The notes beneath the pieces are model-generated. The model saw only the letters and a list, made by a program, of their open reading frames with translations. It searched no databases and was not told the DNA's origin. From an uncultured Clostridia bacterium (GTDB taxonomy: Bacteria; Bacillota; Clostridia; Oscillospirales; Ruminococcaceae), in NCBI GenBank assembly GCA_947589355.1, contig CANPZC010000008.1, positions 30,662-94,661 on the forward strand: a stretch of 64,000 nucleotides of DNA, written 5' to 3'. The position numbers and the translations under genes were made by a program. Positions 1-8,418 of the stretch are shown one piece after another. Within the stretch, counting starts at the first letter, position 1; each line of letters begins with the position of its first letter.

Positions 1-359
1 ACGAGAAAAAAATCAAAAATGATAGCAATGAAAGCATAATATATAATCAATGGGTAACATATGGTAAAAGCTTAAAAGAGATGCTAAAATGCAACTGCAT
101 TTTGGAATTGTTGCAAGATGGTCAATGCGGCGTAACACTGAGATATTATGAAGCTATTTGCTATAACAAAAAACTTCTGACTAATAATAAAAATGTAGTT
201 AACCTTCCCTTTTATGATCCAAATTATATCCATGTATTTGAAAATCCGGAGAATATAGATTGGAATTGGGTAAAAGAACAAATACCAATAGATTATCACT
301 ACGATGGAAGATTTTCGCCAATGAGATTTATAGATAAAGTTATAGAATTAAATAGCTAG
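1..359 (+). CDS. Capsular glycosyltransferase-type protein, C-terminal end (5' truncated by window)
   Basis: The reading frame is open from base 3 to the stop at 357-359, so the gene starts upstream of the window and the first internal ATG (81) is not its start. The visible 119 residues contain a QDGQCGVTLRYYEA stretch followed by NKKLLTNN. This pattern recurs at the C-terminus of poorly characterised glycosyltransferase-like proteins in capsule and LPS clusters, which I recognise by pattern only. No signal peptide or membrane segment lies in the visible part. It sits upstream of a glycosyltransferase-like gene and a Wzx flippase, so it is probably part of the same surface-glycan operon. Confidence 0.6.
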   Translation, partial: EKKIKNDSNESIIYNQWVTYGKSLKEMLKCNCILELLQDGQCGVTLRYYEAICYNKKLLTNNKNVVNLPFYDPNYIHVFENPENIDWNWVKEQIPIDYHYDGRFSPMRFIDKVIELNS

Positions 360-428
360 ACTATATAATTGAGCATTTTCTCTTAAACATAAAGTATAAA
401 GATAGGTAATTAAGGAGCAAATATTGAT

Positions 429-676
429 ATGATCGATAAGACATATGTTCTTTATGAAAGAAATGTTGGGACGTCAACGCTTAATTATTTTCAACATGTG
501 TTTAGAAAAGTTATGGAAAATAATTTGCTTATTTGACGGGATTATGAATTAGATAACCCCTGCCTACAGCTTAAGCAATTATAAAGAAATAAGCCGATTT
601 AAGGCACATATGTTATGTTAGAGTGTTTGGAAATTATAAATTCAGATAATTGCATGAAAGGAATATTATGTAAATA
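429..676 (+). pseudogene. Possible decayed gene remnant between two glycan genes
   Basis: The 317-base gap after the first gene contains an AAGGAG ribosome binding site (about 412-417) and an ATG at 429 that opens a 35-codon frame ending at 534-536. In the same frame the sequence continues protein-like but is broken by further stops up to the next gene. This looks like an eroded coding sequence and not regulatory DNA. No family can be assigned. It could equally be a genuine small protein (429-536) followed by plain spacer. Confidence 0.3.
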
Positions 677-1627
677 ATGAAGATGAAATATGTGATTGTT
701 TCTCCGAGACAGCATCATGGGGGCCCAATTGTGCTACATGTGCTTTGTAATGAACTTTGCAAATTGGGTTACGATGCCTCTATTTATTATATGAGTGGCG
801 GAAATTATCGTAAGAATTGTCATATTGAATTTTGGCTAAAACAAATTCGATTTATTATGAGTGATTTCTGCAAGATTGTATTGGTCAAACTGCTAGGTGA
901 AAAGAGGTTTTTACATGATCCTCGTTTTCGTGGCTACGTCGATGAGAGTGTTAAAGATTGTAAGAGAAAATATATTCCATATGTAGGCCGAGATACAATT
1001 GTTGTCTATCCTGAAATAGTGTACGGAAATCCGCTGAGAGCAAAAAATGTAGTAAGGTATTTACTGTATTATCCTTCTTATCAGAAAGGAGATTATGATA
1101 ACACAGACCTTTTTGTTGCGTTTCGTGAGGAATTTAACGATATCTCACTTAATCCAGAGAATATTATTATTTTTTGTCCATATCTTAATCTTGAACTGTA
1201 CAAGCGGACAAATTTTGGATCACGTGTAGCAGGAAGCAAATGTTATATTGTTCGGAAAGGGGCAAACAGAACCGATCTGCCAAAGAAATTTGATGGACCG
1301 GTTTTGGATGACCTAGCGGAAATTGAAAAAGTTGAAGCGTTCAATCGGTATGAATATTGTATCAGCTATGATACGCAGACCGGTTATTCCGATATTGCAG
1401 CATTATGTGGTTGCATTTCTGTAGTTATTCCAGAAGAAGGAAAAAAGCCTGACGATTATCGTAAAGAGGGGACACTTTATGGCATAGCATATGGTTTTTC
1501 AGAAGAAGAGATTGCTTATGCAAAAGAAACACAACACATGGTAAAGAAACAATATATTAAAATCAATCAAAAATGTGCAGAAGATGTAAAAAAATTTGCC
1601 GATATTTGCAGAAAGAGATTTAAATAG
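677..1627 (+). CDS. Putative glycosyltransferase of the surface-glycan operon
   Basis: This 316-residue soluble protein begins with a beta-strand and a glycine pair (SPRQHHGGPIVLHVLCNEL), the usual opening of a GT-B (GT4-like) glycosyltransferase N-domain. The C-terminal half ends in a region resembling the nucleotide-sugar-binding domain (ISYDTQTGYSDIAALCG followed by VIPEEG). No membrane segment is seen. The start is supported by AAAGGA upstream, though spaced about 14 bases. The next gene starts four bases after its stop, so the two are cotranscribed. The donor and acceptor sugars cannot be read from sequence, and the GT4 assignment is tentative. Confidence 0.5.
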   Translation: MKMKYVIVSPRQHHGGPIVLHVLCNELCKLGYDASIYYMSGGNYRKNCHIEFWLKQIRFIMSDFCKIVLVKLLGEKRFLHDPRFRGYVDESVKDCKRKYIPYVGRDTIVVYPEIVYGNPLRAKNVVRYLLYYPSYQKGDYDNTDLFVAFREEFNDISLNPENIIIFCPYLNLELYKRTNFGSRVAGSKCYIVRKGANRTDLPKKFDGPVLDDLAEIEKVEAFNRYEYCISYDTQTGYSDIAALCGCISVVIPEEGKKPDDYRKEGTLYGIAYGFSEEEIAYAKETQHMVKKQYIKINQKCAEDVKKFADICRKRFK

Positions 1628-1631
1628 AATA

Positions 1632-3092
1632 ATGAGTGCGCATAAATATATTGTATCAAATTTCTTTTGGCGGTTTTTAGAACGTTGCGGTGCACAAGGC
1701 GTAACGTTCATCGTTTCCATTGTCCTTGCCCGGATTCTTGATCCTACAGTCTATGGCACAGTCGCGCTTGTAACTGTCTTCACAACTATCATGCAGGTTT
1801 TTGTGGATAGTGGTATGGGCAACGCGCTGATTCAAAAGAAAAACGCAGATGACCTTGACTTCTCTACTGTATTTTATTTTAATATTGTAGTTTGCCTCGC
1901 GCTTTACGGAATAATGTTCGCCGTTGCTCCTCTTATAGCCAATTTCTATGAGATGCCTGAGCTGACCCCGATTGTGCGAGTATTAAGCTTAACACTCATT
2001 ATATCCGGAGTAAAAAATGTTCAACAGGCATATGTATCGCGAAATATGCTCTTTAAACGTTTTTTCTTTGCAACGCTTGGCGGAACGGTTGGCGCTGCGG
2101 TGATCGGCATCTGGATGGCATATCGAGGTTATGGTGTATGGGCACTTGTTGCACAGAATCTGTTTAACCTGACACTTGATACATTAATACTTTGGCTTAC
2201 TGTTAAATGGCGGCCAAAGTGGATGTTTTCGTTAAAAAGACTTAAAGGATTGTTTTCATATGGCTGGAAGTTATTAGTGTCTGCTATATTAGAAACGGTA
2301 TACAACGATTTAAGGCAGTTAATAATCGGCAAACTTTACACGTCTGATGATTTAGCACAGTATAATCGCGGAGAGCAATTTCCAAAACTTATCGTCTCGA
2401 ATATAAACACTTCCATTGACAGTGTCTTGTTGCCAACTATGTCTTCTGAGCAGGATCACAAAGAGCGTGTTCGTTCAATGACACGTCGAGCAATCAGGAC
2501 AAGCACTTATCTTATGATGCCGATGATGATAGGGCTTGCAGTTTGTGCCGAACCGCTTGTAAAGCTTATACTTACGGATAAATGGCTGCCGTGTGTGCCA
2601 TTTTTGCGGATATTCTGTTTTACATATGCATTTTTTCCGATACACACGGCAAACCTTAATGCTATTAAGGCGATGGGTCGAAGCGATGTTTTTCTCAAAC
2701 TGGAAATAATCAAAAAAGTGGTGGGAATGATTACTTTGCTTTCAACGATGTGGTTTGGAGTTATGACAATGGCATACAGTCTTTTGTTTATGAGTTTTGT
2801 GGGACAGCTAATAAATTCATGGCCGAACAGAAAACTTTTGGATTATAAATATTCGGAACAATTTAAAGATATGCTGCCGCAGATACTTTTATCGCTTTCA
2901 ATGGGTGCCATTGTGTACTGTGTTTCGTTTCTTGACCTTAGCAGCATAGTTACTTTGTGCATACAGATTCTACTTGGCGTGGTAATATACATTGGATTGT
3001 CTGCGCTTTTCAAAATGGAGTCTTTTGAATATGTTCTTGGAATAGCAAAAAATTTTCTTACCAGCAGCAAAGAAAGGAAGAAAGCCACATGA
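1632..3092 (+). CDS. wzx: Wzx-type polysaccharide flippase (MATE/MOP superfamily)
   Basis: The 486-residue polytopic membrane protein has a Wzx/RfbX-like N-terminus (FFWRFLERCGAQGVTFIVSI followed by ARILDP..YG) and repeated hydrophobic segments throughout, expected to form 12-14 helices. The family moves undecaprenyl-pyrophosphate-linked oligosaccharide units across the membrane. I prefer the ATG at 1632, which begins MSAHKYIVSN, over an in-frame ATG at 1596 that would overlap the previous gene. Its stop overlaps the next start (ATGA at 3089), indicating translational coupling to the ATP-grasp gene. A second, unrelated-looking flippase lies at 21964-23481, so the window carries two export systems. 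Confidence 0.85.
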   Translation: MSAHKYIVSNFFWRFLERCGAQGVTFIVSIVLARILDPTVYGTVALVTVFTTIMQVFVDSGMGNALIQKKNADDLDFSTVFYFNIVVCLALYGIMFAVAPLIANFYEMPELTPIVRVLSLTLIISGVKNVQQAYVSRNMLFKRFFFATLGGTVGAAVIGIWMAYRGYGVWALVAQNLFNLTLDTLILWLTVKWRPKWMFSLKRLKGLFSYGWKLLVSAILETVYNDLRQLIIGKLYTSDDLAQYNRGEQFPKLIVSNINTSIDSVLLPTMSSEQDHKERVRSMTRRAIRTSTYLMMPMMIGLAVCAEPLVKLILTDKWLPCVPFLRIFCFTYAFFPIHTANLNAIKAMGRSDVFLKLEIIKKVVGMITLLSTMWFGVMTMAYSLLFMSFVGQLINSWPNRKLLDYKYSEQFKDMLPQILLSLSMGAIVYCVSFLDLSSIVTLCIQILLGVVIYIGLSALFKMESFEYVLGIAKNFLTSSKERKKAT

Positions 3093-4384
3093 AAAACTTA
3101 CCCAATCAAAGCGAATCGCGTTCTCTGCCAACGGTAATAGAAACGATACAATCACAGTCAGATATTATATCAACAAAAAAGACGGTTGTTGTTCTTCCTG
3201 CTACCAGATGGCAAATTCCATTGGTGAAACGATTGAAAATTAGAGGCTATCGCGTTGTGGTTTTTGATCTTTATGAAAATCAGCCAGCATGTAAATATGC
3301 AGATGATTCTTGCATTGTTGATATCCTTGACAAAGAGCGTGTGCTGCAGCTTGCGCGAGAGAATCATGCGGAAGCAATTATGTCAGATGAATGTGATATT
3401 GCAACGCCAACGATTGCGTGGGTTTCTGAGAGATTGGGGAAACCTTCCATCGGAATTAAATTGGCAGAACTATATACAAACAAGTTTGCAATGCGCGTAT
3501 TTGGCGCCTCACATGGGTTCGATACACCAATGTTTTACAAGTGTCCGAATATAGATTCTGCTGTTCAAGCGTTTCAGAAGGTTGGCAGAAAAATGATTAT
3601 GAAACCTTTAGATTCCAACAGTAGCAGGGGAATCTACTCCATCTGTTCAGAGCAAGATATTTCAAAATATTTTGATAAAAGTTTATCTTACTCCAAAACT
3701 GAAAAGGCAGTTTTGCTGGAAGAATATATTGATGGCGAAGAATTTTCTATAGATGGACTGAAAGTTGGGAATAAATTCTATCCATTGGCCATTTCACAAA
3801 AAATTCATTTTCCTTACAACGAAAATCTAGATCAGGCGTTGATTTTTACATATGACGGGAACGGATATGACTATGATTTGCTGCGAGAAACAAATGAACG
3901 GTTTGTGATGGAATCTGATCTTGCATTCGGACTCACACATGCCGAATACAAGTTTTCTGATGGAAAATATTATTTGATTGAAATTGGTGCACGCGGTGGC
4001 GGAAATTTAATATCTTCCATTATCAATCCTTTTATGACAGGAATTGAAACGCAGGAATTATTGATCGACTGGGCGCTGGGGAACGGCGTGAATTCCGAAA
4101 ATATAAACTATACAGACAATATAAAATGCAAATGCTCATGGCTGCACTTTTTTGATACAAAGGGCAAGGAAGGTATACTTAAAGAAATAAAAGGAATAGA
4201 AGTTTTAGAAAGTTGTGAAAGCATAAAATCCTATCATTTCTTTTATGACATCGGGAATACCATTGGAAAAGCAAAAGACGGAGGAACAAGGTTGGGGTAT
4301 TGCATTGTATGCTGTGAATCTTTTGAAGAATTGCAGAAGATTCAAAAGTTGGTGAACGAATCGGTTGAGATTGTTCTCAATTAG
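3089..4384 (+). CDS. ATP-grasp ligase of the glycan cluster
   Basis: This 431-residue protein has the layout of PurK / carbamoyl-phosphate-synthase type ATP-grasp enzymes. There is an N-terminal Rossmann-like pre-ATP domain, a central ATP-binding part with MIMKPLDSNSSRG and VLLEEYIDGEEFSIDG, and the metal-binding loop YLIEIGARGGGN near residues 295-305. Such enzymes form a carboxyl-phosphate and couple it to an amine or other nucleophile. It overlaps the Wzx stop by four bases and precedes an aldolase and an adenylating enzyme. A role in building or attaching a carboxylic-acid substituent on a sugar is therefore likely, but the substrate is unknown. Confidence 0.75.
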   Translation: MKNLPNQSESRSLPTVIETIQSQSDIISTKKTVVVLPATRWQIPLVKRLKIRGYRVVVFDLYENQPACKYADDSCIVDILDKERVLQLARENHAEAIMSDECDIATPTIAWVSERLGKPSIGIKLAELYTNKFAMRVFGASHGFDTPMFYKCPNIDSAVQAFQKVGRKMIMKPLDSNSSRGIYSICSEQDISKYFDKSLSYSKTEKAVLLEEYIDGEEFSIDGLKVGNKFYPLAISQKIHFPYNENLDQALIFTYDGNGYDYDLLRETNERFVMESDLAFGLTHAEYKFSDGKYYLIEIGARGGGNLISSIINPFMTGIETQELLIDWALGNGVNSENINYTDNIKCKCSWLHFFDTKGKEGILKEIKGIEVLESCESIKSYHFFYDIGNTIGKAKDGGTRLGYCIVCCESFEELQKIQKLVNESVEIVLN

Positions 4385-4425
4385 TTTCGAGTCACGTGTG
4401 GAATGATTGCTTAAAAGGAGAATGT

Positions 4426-5463
4426 ATGACATTATTTGATACTACAATTCGTGACGGCAGTTATTATGTAGATTTTAAATTGTCCTCAGAGGATGTTCGC
4501 GAAACAGTTGATAAAATCAGTAAATTAGGGTTTCCATATATTGAGATTGGACACGGAAAAGGACTTGGCGCCAGCTCGCCCGAAAACGGAATATCTATGG
4601 CAACCGATATAGAATATATGAATGCAGCAAATGAAGTTCGCCGTGATTCCAAACTAGGCTTTTTCTGTATACCGGGCATTGCAAAAACAGATGACATTGC
4701 TTGCGCTGCCGAAAACAACATGGACTTTATCAGAGTCGGACAAGATGCAGATGAAATTGCTAACGCCCAAAAATATGTTCTAAAAGCAAAAGAACTGGGT
4801 CTTGAGGTAATGGTCAATCTCATGAAATCATATGTTATTTCGCCAAATGCCTTTGCAGAAATTGCCTTTGAAATACAAAATTGGGGAGCAGATGCCGTCT
4901 ATATTGTGGATTCAGCAGGCGGAATGCTGCCGGAACAGTTGAAAGAATACTATTGTAAAATCAAGGAAAAAACCAATATAAAGCTCGGCTATCACGGACA
5001 TAATAACCTTGGTTTGGCAGTTTGCAATGCTCTGAGCGCATGGGAACTTGGCTTTGATTACATAGATACTACCCTGCAAGGTGTTGGGAGAAGCGTTGGA
5101 AATGTGGTAGCCGAACAATTTTTAATGGCCTTGGAAAAGAAAGGGGTAAATACCGGTTTTGATATTCCGAGGCTGTTGGAATATGGATATTATATCAATC
5201 AGAACATTTTCAAAAGGCCAAGTTTTGCTCCTTTGGATTTGATTTGTGGGTATGCAGATTTTCACTCGTCAAATTTGAAAACTATATATAAATGTTGTAT
5301 GGAAAAAGAAGTTGACCCCATGCGACTGATTATTGCTTACAGCAAGGTGGACAAAAAGAGTATCGATTATCAATTGCTATGTGAAATCGCGGATACATTA
5401 CCTATTGACACTGATAAAAACCCGTATGATTTCAGAAAGTATTTTACCGATAGCTACCATTAA
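4426..5463 (+). CDS. DmpG/HMG-CoA-lyase-like aldolase (DRE-TIM superfamily)
   Basis: The 345-residue protein opens with LFDTTIRDGSYY, the Arg-Asp catalytic motif of the DRE-TIM metallolyases. It carries the metal-binding HxH in LGYHGHNNLG (about residues 190-192), and GVGRSVGNVVAEQF resembles the conserved glycine-rich segment of 4-hydroxy-2-oxovalerate aldolases. Length matches DmpG/MhpE. The ATG at 4426 is preceded by AAAAGGAGA, so it is preferred over an upstream ATG at 4396. Family members make or cleave 4-hydroxy-2-oxoacids or perform Claisen condensations. No acetaldehyde dehydrogenase partner is present, which argues for a biosynthetic role in this cluster. Confidence 0.75.
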   Translation: MTLFDTTIRDGSYYVDFKLSSEDVRETVDKISKLGFPYIEIGHGKGLGASSPENGISMATDIEYMNAANEVRRDSKLGFFCIPGIAKTDDIACAAENNMDFIRVGQDADEIANAQKYVLKAKELGLEVMVNLMKSYVISPNAFAEIAFEIQNWGADAVYIVDSAGGMLPEQLKEYYCKIKEKTNIKLGYHGHNNLGLAVCNALSAWELGFDYIDTTLQGVGRSVGNVVAEQFLMALEKKGVNTGFDIPRLLEYGYYINQNIFKRPSFAPLDLICGYADFHSSNLKTIYKCCMEKEVDPMRLIIAYSKVDKKSIDYQLLCEIADTLPIDTDKNPYDFRKYFTDSYH

Positions 5464-5499
5464 ACAAAAATTTGTAAATTCGAGATAAGGGAGCATAAA

Positions 5500-5943
5500 A
5501 TGGACGTTGTAATCTCATTGGTGCAATCAAAAGAAAAAATAGCAGAAGCTATAAGTGAGTGTGCGGACAGTCTTTTTGACCAGTCAATTAATAATGTAAC
5601 CGATATTGATAAATTGGCGGCAAAATATGAAAAACACGGCATCGTGTATGTCGCCTATTTCGATAAAAAGCCGATTGGGCTGGTTGCATTCTATTGCAAT
5701 GACATCGAAAGCTTTCAAGCATATTTATCCATGATTGTAGTAAAAGACACTTATCATAATTCAGGAATTGGCAGGAGATTGCTAGAAGAATTGATTCGAT
5801 TTTGTACTGAAAAAAATTTCAAAGTCATTAAGCTTGAAGTGAATACAGCAAATAAAAAGGCAATTACGTTTTATAAGCATAGAGGCTTTGTTAGGAGCGG
5901 AGTCGCTTCGAATAAATCCGAGTATTATGTGCTTGCACTTTAA
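5500..5943 (+). CDS. GNAT family N-acetyltransferase
   Basis: The 147-residue protein shows the GNAT fold signature: a central strand ending in MIVVKDTYHNSGIGRRLLEELI, which contains the acetyl-CoA pyrophosphate-binding pattern (Q/H-x-x-G-x-G/A), followed by IKLEVNTANKKAITFYKHRGF. GNAT enzymes transfer an acyl group from a CoA thioester to an amine. It lies between the aldolase and the PaaK-like gene with a good AAGGGAG site. It is a plausible N-acylating step of the amino-sugar cassette, and the substrate is inferred from context only. Confidence 0.8.
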   Translation: MDVVISLVQSKEKIAEAISECADSLFDQSINNVTDIDKLAAKYEKHGIVYVAYFDKKPIGLVAFYCNDIESFQAYLSMIVVKDTYHNSGIGRRLLEELIRFCTEKNFKVIKLEVNTANKKAITFYKHRGFVRSGVASNKSEYYVLAL

Positions 5944-5978
5944 TATTTTCATAAAAAATACATTTAGGAGGTTTCAAA

Positions 5979-7280
5979 ATGACAGAACAGGAACGTAAAT
6001 ACAACGATTTTGTGCAGTACGATGAAAAAAACAATAGGGGCCGCTTGGTAAATGCTTGCGACGAGTTGTCTTTTCTGCTTAAAAATCCCAAAGTCAACGA
6101 TATTTTTGTAAAACATTTTTTGAATGATATCTTGTCATATGCAACACACTTTTCGGACTTTTATAAGCCATATATAAAGTGCAGTGAGCTTTCAGAATTT
6201 CCTATATTGAAAAAGCAAGATCTAAAAGACCATTGGGATGAAATCAGAGTAAAAGAATACGATTGCGATCCCGAATTGGTTACCAAATATACCAGCGGTT
6301 CAACTGGTACGCCGTTCAAAATGGTGTTAGACAAATACAAACATGCACGGTGGATAGCCGGAAATAAAGTCCTCAGAGATATGGACGGAGTCAAATCGCA
6401 CGAAAAAACATTTTTTATAAATGCAAATGTATCCGATAAAAAGATACCTCTTGAGCGGCAGGAGCGAGACAATGTATATTACATTGCTTTAGAATATCGC
6501 GATGATGATTCACTTAGAAAATTACTTAACAGAGTAATGAATGAACACGTAAAAAGCATGACGGCTATCGCATCTGTTTGGGACGCGGTCGCATCCTGTA
6601 TTTACCGTGGAAACGCCCCCAAATGGCAAGGTGAACTCATAGCTGTATTTTCCATGTCAGAACTTCTGAAAGAAAAAACAAGAAAGATAGTTTCTGATTA
6701 TTTCGGATGCCCTGTTTATGATTATTACGCAAATGAAGAAAACGGTGCATTTGCAATGGAAGATGGAAGTGGGAACGGGTACCTGCTGAATACGGTAGAT
6801 TATTACTTTGAAATTTTGAAGTTGGATTCAGACGAACCTGCAGAAGATGGAGAGATCGGTCGATTAGTTATAACAGATTATTTTAATAAGGCTTTTCCGA
6901 TTATTCGATATGAGAATGGAGACCTGGTAGCTGTAAAGCATATGGATGACGGAAGAGTGTATATTACCAAGATTCAGGGAAGAATTGCTGATACAGTATA
7001 TTCTACGGATGGCAGGATAGTTGATATTTTTCACGCAATTTCATTTCTTGAACCGTGTCAGGATATAAAGCAGTTCCAACTGATTCAATATAGCTATACG
7101 GAGTTCAAGTGGGTATTAAACACAACAAATCATTCTTATGAATCCTTTATCGTTTCGGAATGTAAAAATCTGTTCGGGAAAGACAGCAATTATACTTTTG
7201 AGTATGTTGACGAAATACCTAGACTTCGTAGTGGAAAAACCAGAATGACAGTCTGTTTGATTAAGGACAAGATTTCTTAA
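5979..7280 (+). CDS. PaaK/CapK-like adenylate-forming enzyme
   Basis: This 433-residue member of the ANL superfamily carries the nucleotide-binding loop YTSGSTGTPFK (about residue 105). It also has the YYANEENGAF and FPIIRYENGDLV motifs of the phenylacetate-CoA-ligase branch and a C-terminal PRLRSGKTRM stretch with the expected lysine. These enzymes activate a carboxylic acid as acyl-AMP, often passing it to CoA. CapK-type members are common in capsule clusters. AGGAGG lies directly upstream of the start. With the aldolase, ATP-grasp and GNAT genes it suggests synthesis and activation of an acyl group for sugar decoration. Confidence 0.8.
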   Translation: MTEQERKYNDFVQYDEKNNRGRLVNACDELSFLLKNPKVNDIFVKHFLNDILSYATHFSDFYKPYIKCSELSEFPILKKQDLKDHWDEIRVKEYDCDPELVTKYTSGSTGTPFKMVLDKYKHARWIAGNKVLRDMDGVKSHEKTFFINANVSDKKIPLERQERDNVYYIALEYRDDDSLRKLLNRVMNEHVKSMTAIASVWDAVASCIYRGNAPKWQGELIAVFSMSELLKEKTRKIVSDYFGCPVYDYYANEENGAFAMEDGSGNGYLLNTVDYYFEILKLDSDEPAEDGEIGRLVITDYFNKAFPIIRYENGDLVAVKHMDDGRVYITKIQGRIADTVYSTDGRIVDIFHAISFLEPCQDIKQFQLIQYSYTEFKWVLNTTNHSYESFIVSECKNLFGKDSNYTFEYVDEIPRLRSGKTRMTVCLIKDKIS

Positions 7281-7302
7281 ATAGTTTTAGGAGATATTAA
7301 TT

Positions 7303-8409
7303 GTGATGAATGTAATTAACGTCACCCGTTCCTCAATGCCGCCTATGGAGGAATACATAACCGAAATCCGCGACCTTTGGGACTCACACTGGCTTACAAA
7401 TATGGGCATCAAGCACCGAGAATTTCAGTCCCAACTCGAAAACTTTCTTGGCGTGCCATATGTTGCCCTCTATACAAATGGACATCTGGCGCTTGAAAAC
7501 ATTATTGCAGCGATGGATCTTCCAAAAGGCAGAGAGGTGATAACAACACCTTTCACGTTCGCCTCCACAACTCATGCTATTGTAAGAAATGGACTTATAC
7601 CGGTTTTTTGTGATATCAAGGCAGATGATTTCACAATTGATACATCTAAGATCGAATCGCTGATAACCGAAAAAACCTGTGCGATCGTGCCAGTTCATGT
7701 CTACGGCCATTTATGCGATGTCGAGGCAATTGAGAATATTGCTAGGAAGCACAATTTAAAGGTGATATATGATGCAGCCCACGCTTTTGGCGTAACAAAA
7801 AACGGTGTCAGCGCCGCCTGCTTCGGCGATGCATCAATGTTCAGCTTTCACGCTACAAAGGTGTTCAATACAATTGAGGGCGGCGCAGTTTGCTTTTCCG
7901 ATGACACATTAGTGCAAGTTCTTAACGATATGAAAAACTTCGGTATACGCGGACCCGAGGACTGTGCATACATAGGCGGCAACGCAAAAATGAGCGAATT
8001 TCAGGCGGCGATGGGAATATGCAATCTTAGGCATCTGTCTGAGGAAATATCAAAACGCAAAAAAGTTGTCGAGAGATATATTGCCGATCTTTCTGGAATA
8101 TCCGGCATAAAATTGAGCGCTCCTCAAGATGGCGTTGAATCGAATTATGCATACTTTCCGGTAGTCTTTGACAGATATAAATATACCCGTGATGAAATAT
8201 TTGCAAAGCTCTCAGAACATGGTGTTACAGCACGAAAATATTTCTATCCGCTCACGAGCGACTTTGAATGCTATAAGAAGTTTCAGACCGCAGGAGGAGA
8301 TAAAACTCCGGTTGCTAAACATATCGCTGCGAACGTCATCACCCTGCCGCTCTATGCGGATCTGTCGCTTAAAGATGTGGACAGGATATGTGAAATTATA
8401 AAAAGCTGA
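7303..8409 (+). CDS. DegT/DnrJ/EryC1 family sugar aminotransferase
   Basis: The 368-residue PLP enzyme has the DegT-family landmarks: a start region ending in DSHWLTNMG, TTPFTFASTTHAIV, YDAAHAFGV, and the PLP lysine in SFHATKVFNTIEGG (about K186). The family transaminates keto-sugar nucleotides, typically dTDP- or UDP-4-keto-6-deoxyhexoses. RmlA and RmlB encoded nearby would supply dTDP-4-keto-6-deoxyglucose, so dTDP-viosamine or its 4-epimer is a sensible product, but this is inference. A GTG at 7303 and an ATG at 7306 are both usable after the AGGAG at 7288-7292. Confidence 0.85.
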   Translation: MMNVINVTRSSMPPMEEYITEIRDLWDSHWLTNMGIKHREFQSQLENFLGVPYVALYTNGHLALENIIAAMDLPKGREVITTPFTFASTTHAIVRNGLIPVFCDIKADDFTIDTSKIESLITEKTCAIVPVHVYGHLCDVEAIENIARKHNLKVIYDAAHAFGVTKNGVSAACFGDASMFSFHATKVFNTIEGGAVCFSDDTLVQVLNDMKNFGIRGPEDCAYIGGNAKMSEFQAAMGICNLRHLSEEISKRKKVVERYIADLSGISGIKLSAPQDGVESNYAYFPVVFDRYKYTRDEIFAKLSEHGVTARKYFYPLTSDFECYKKFQTAGGDKTPVAKHIAANVITLPLYADLSLKDVDRICEIIKS

Positions 8410-8418
8410 GAGGTACAT

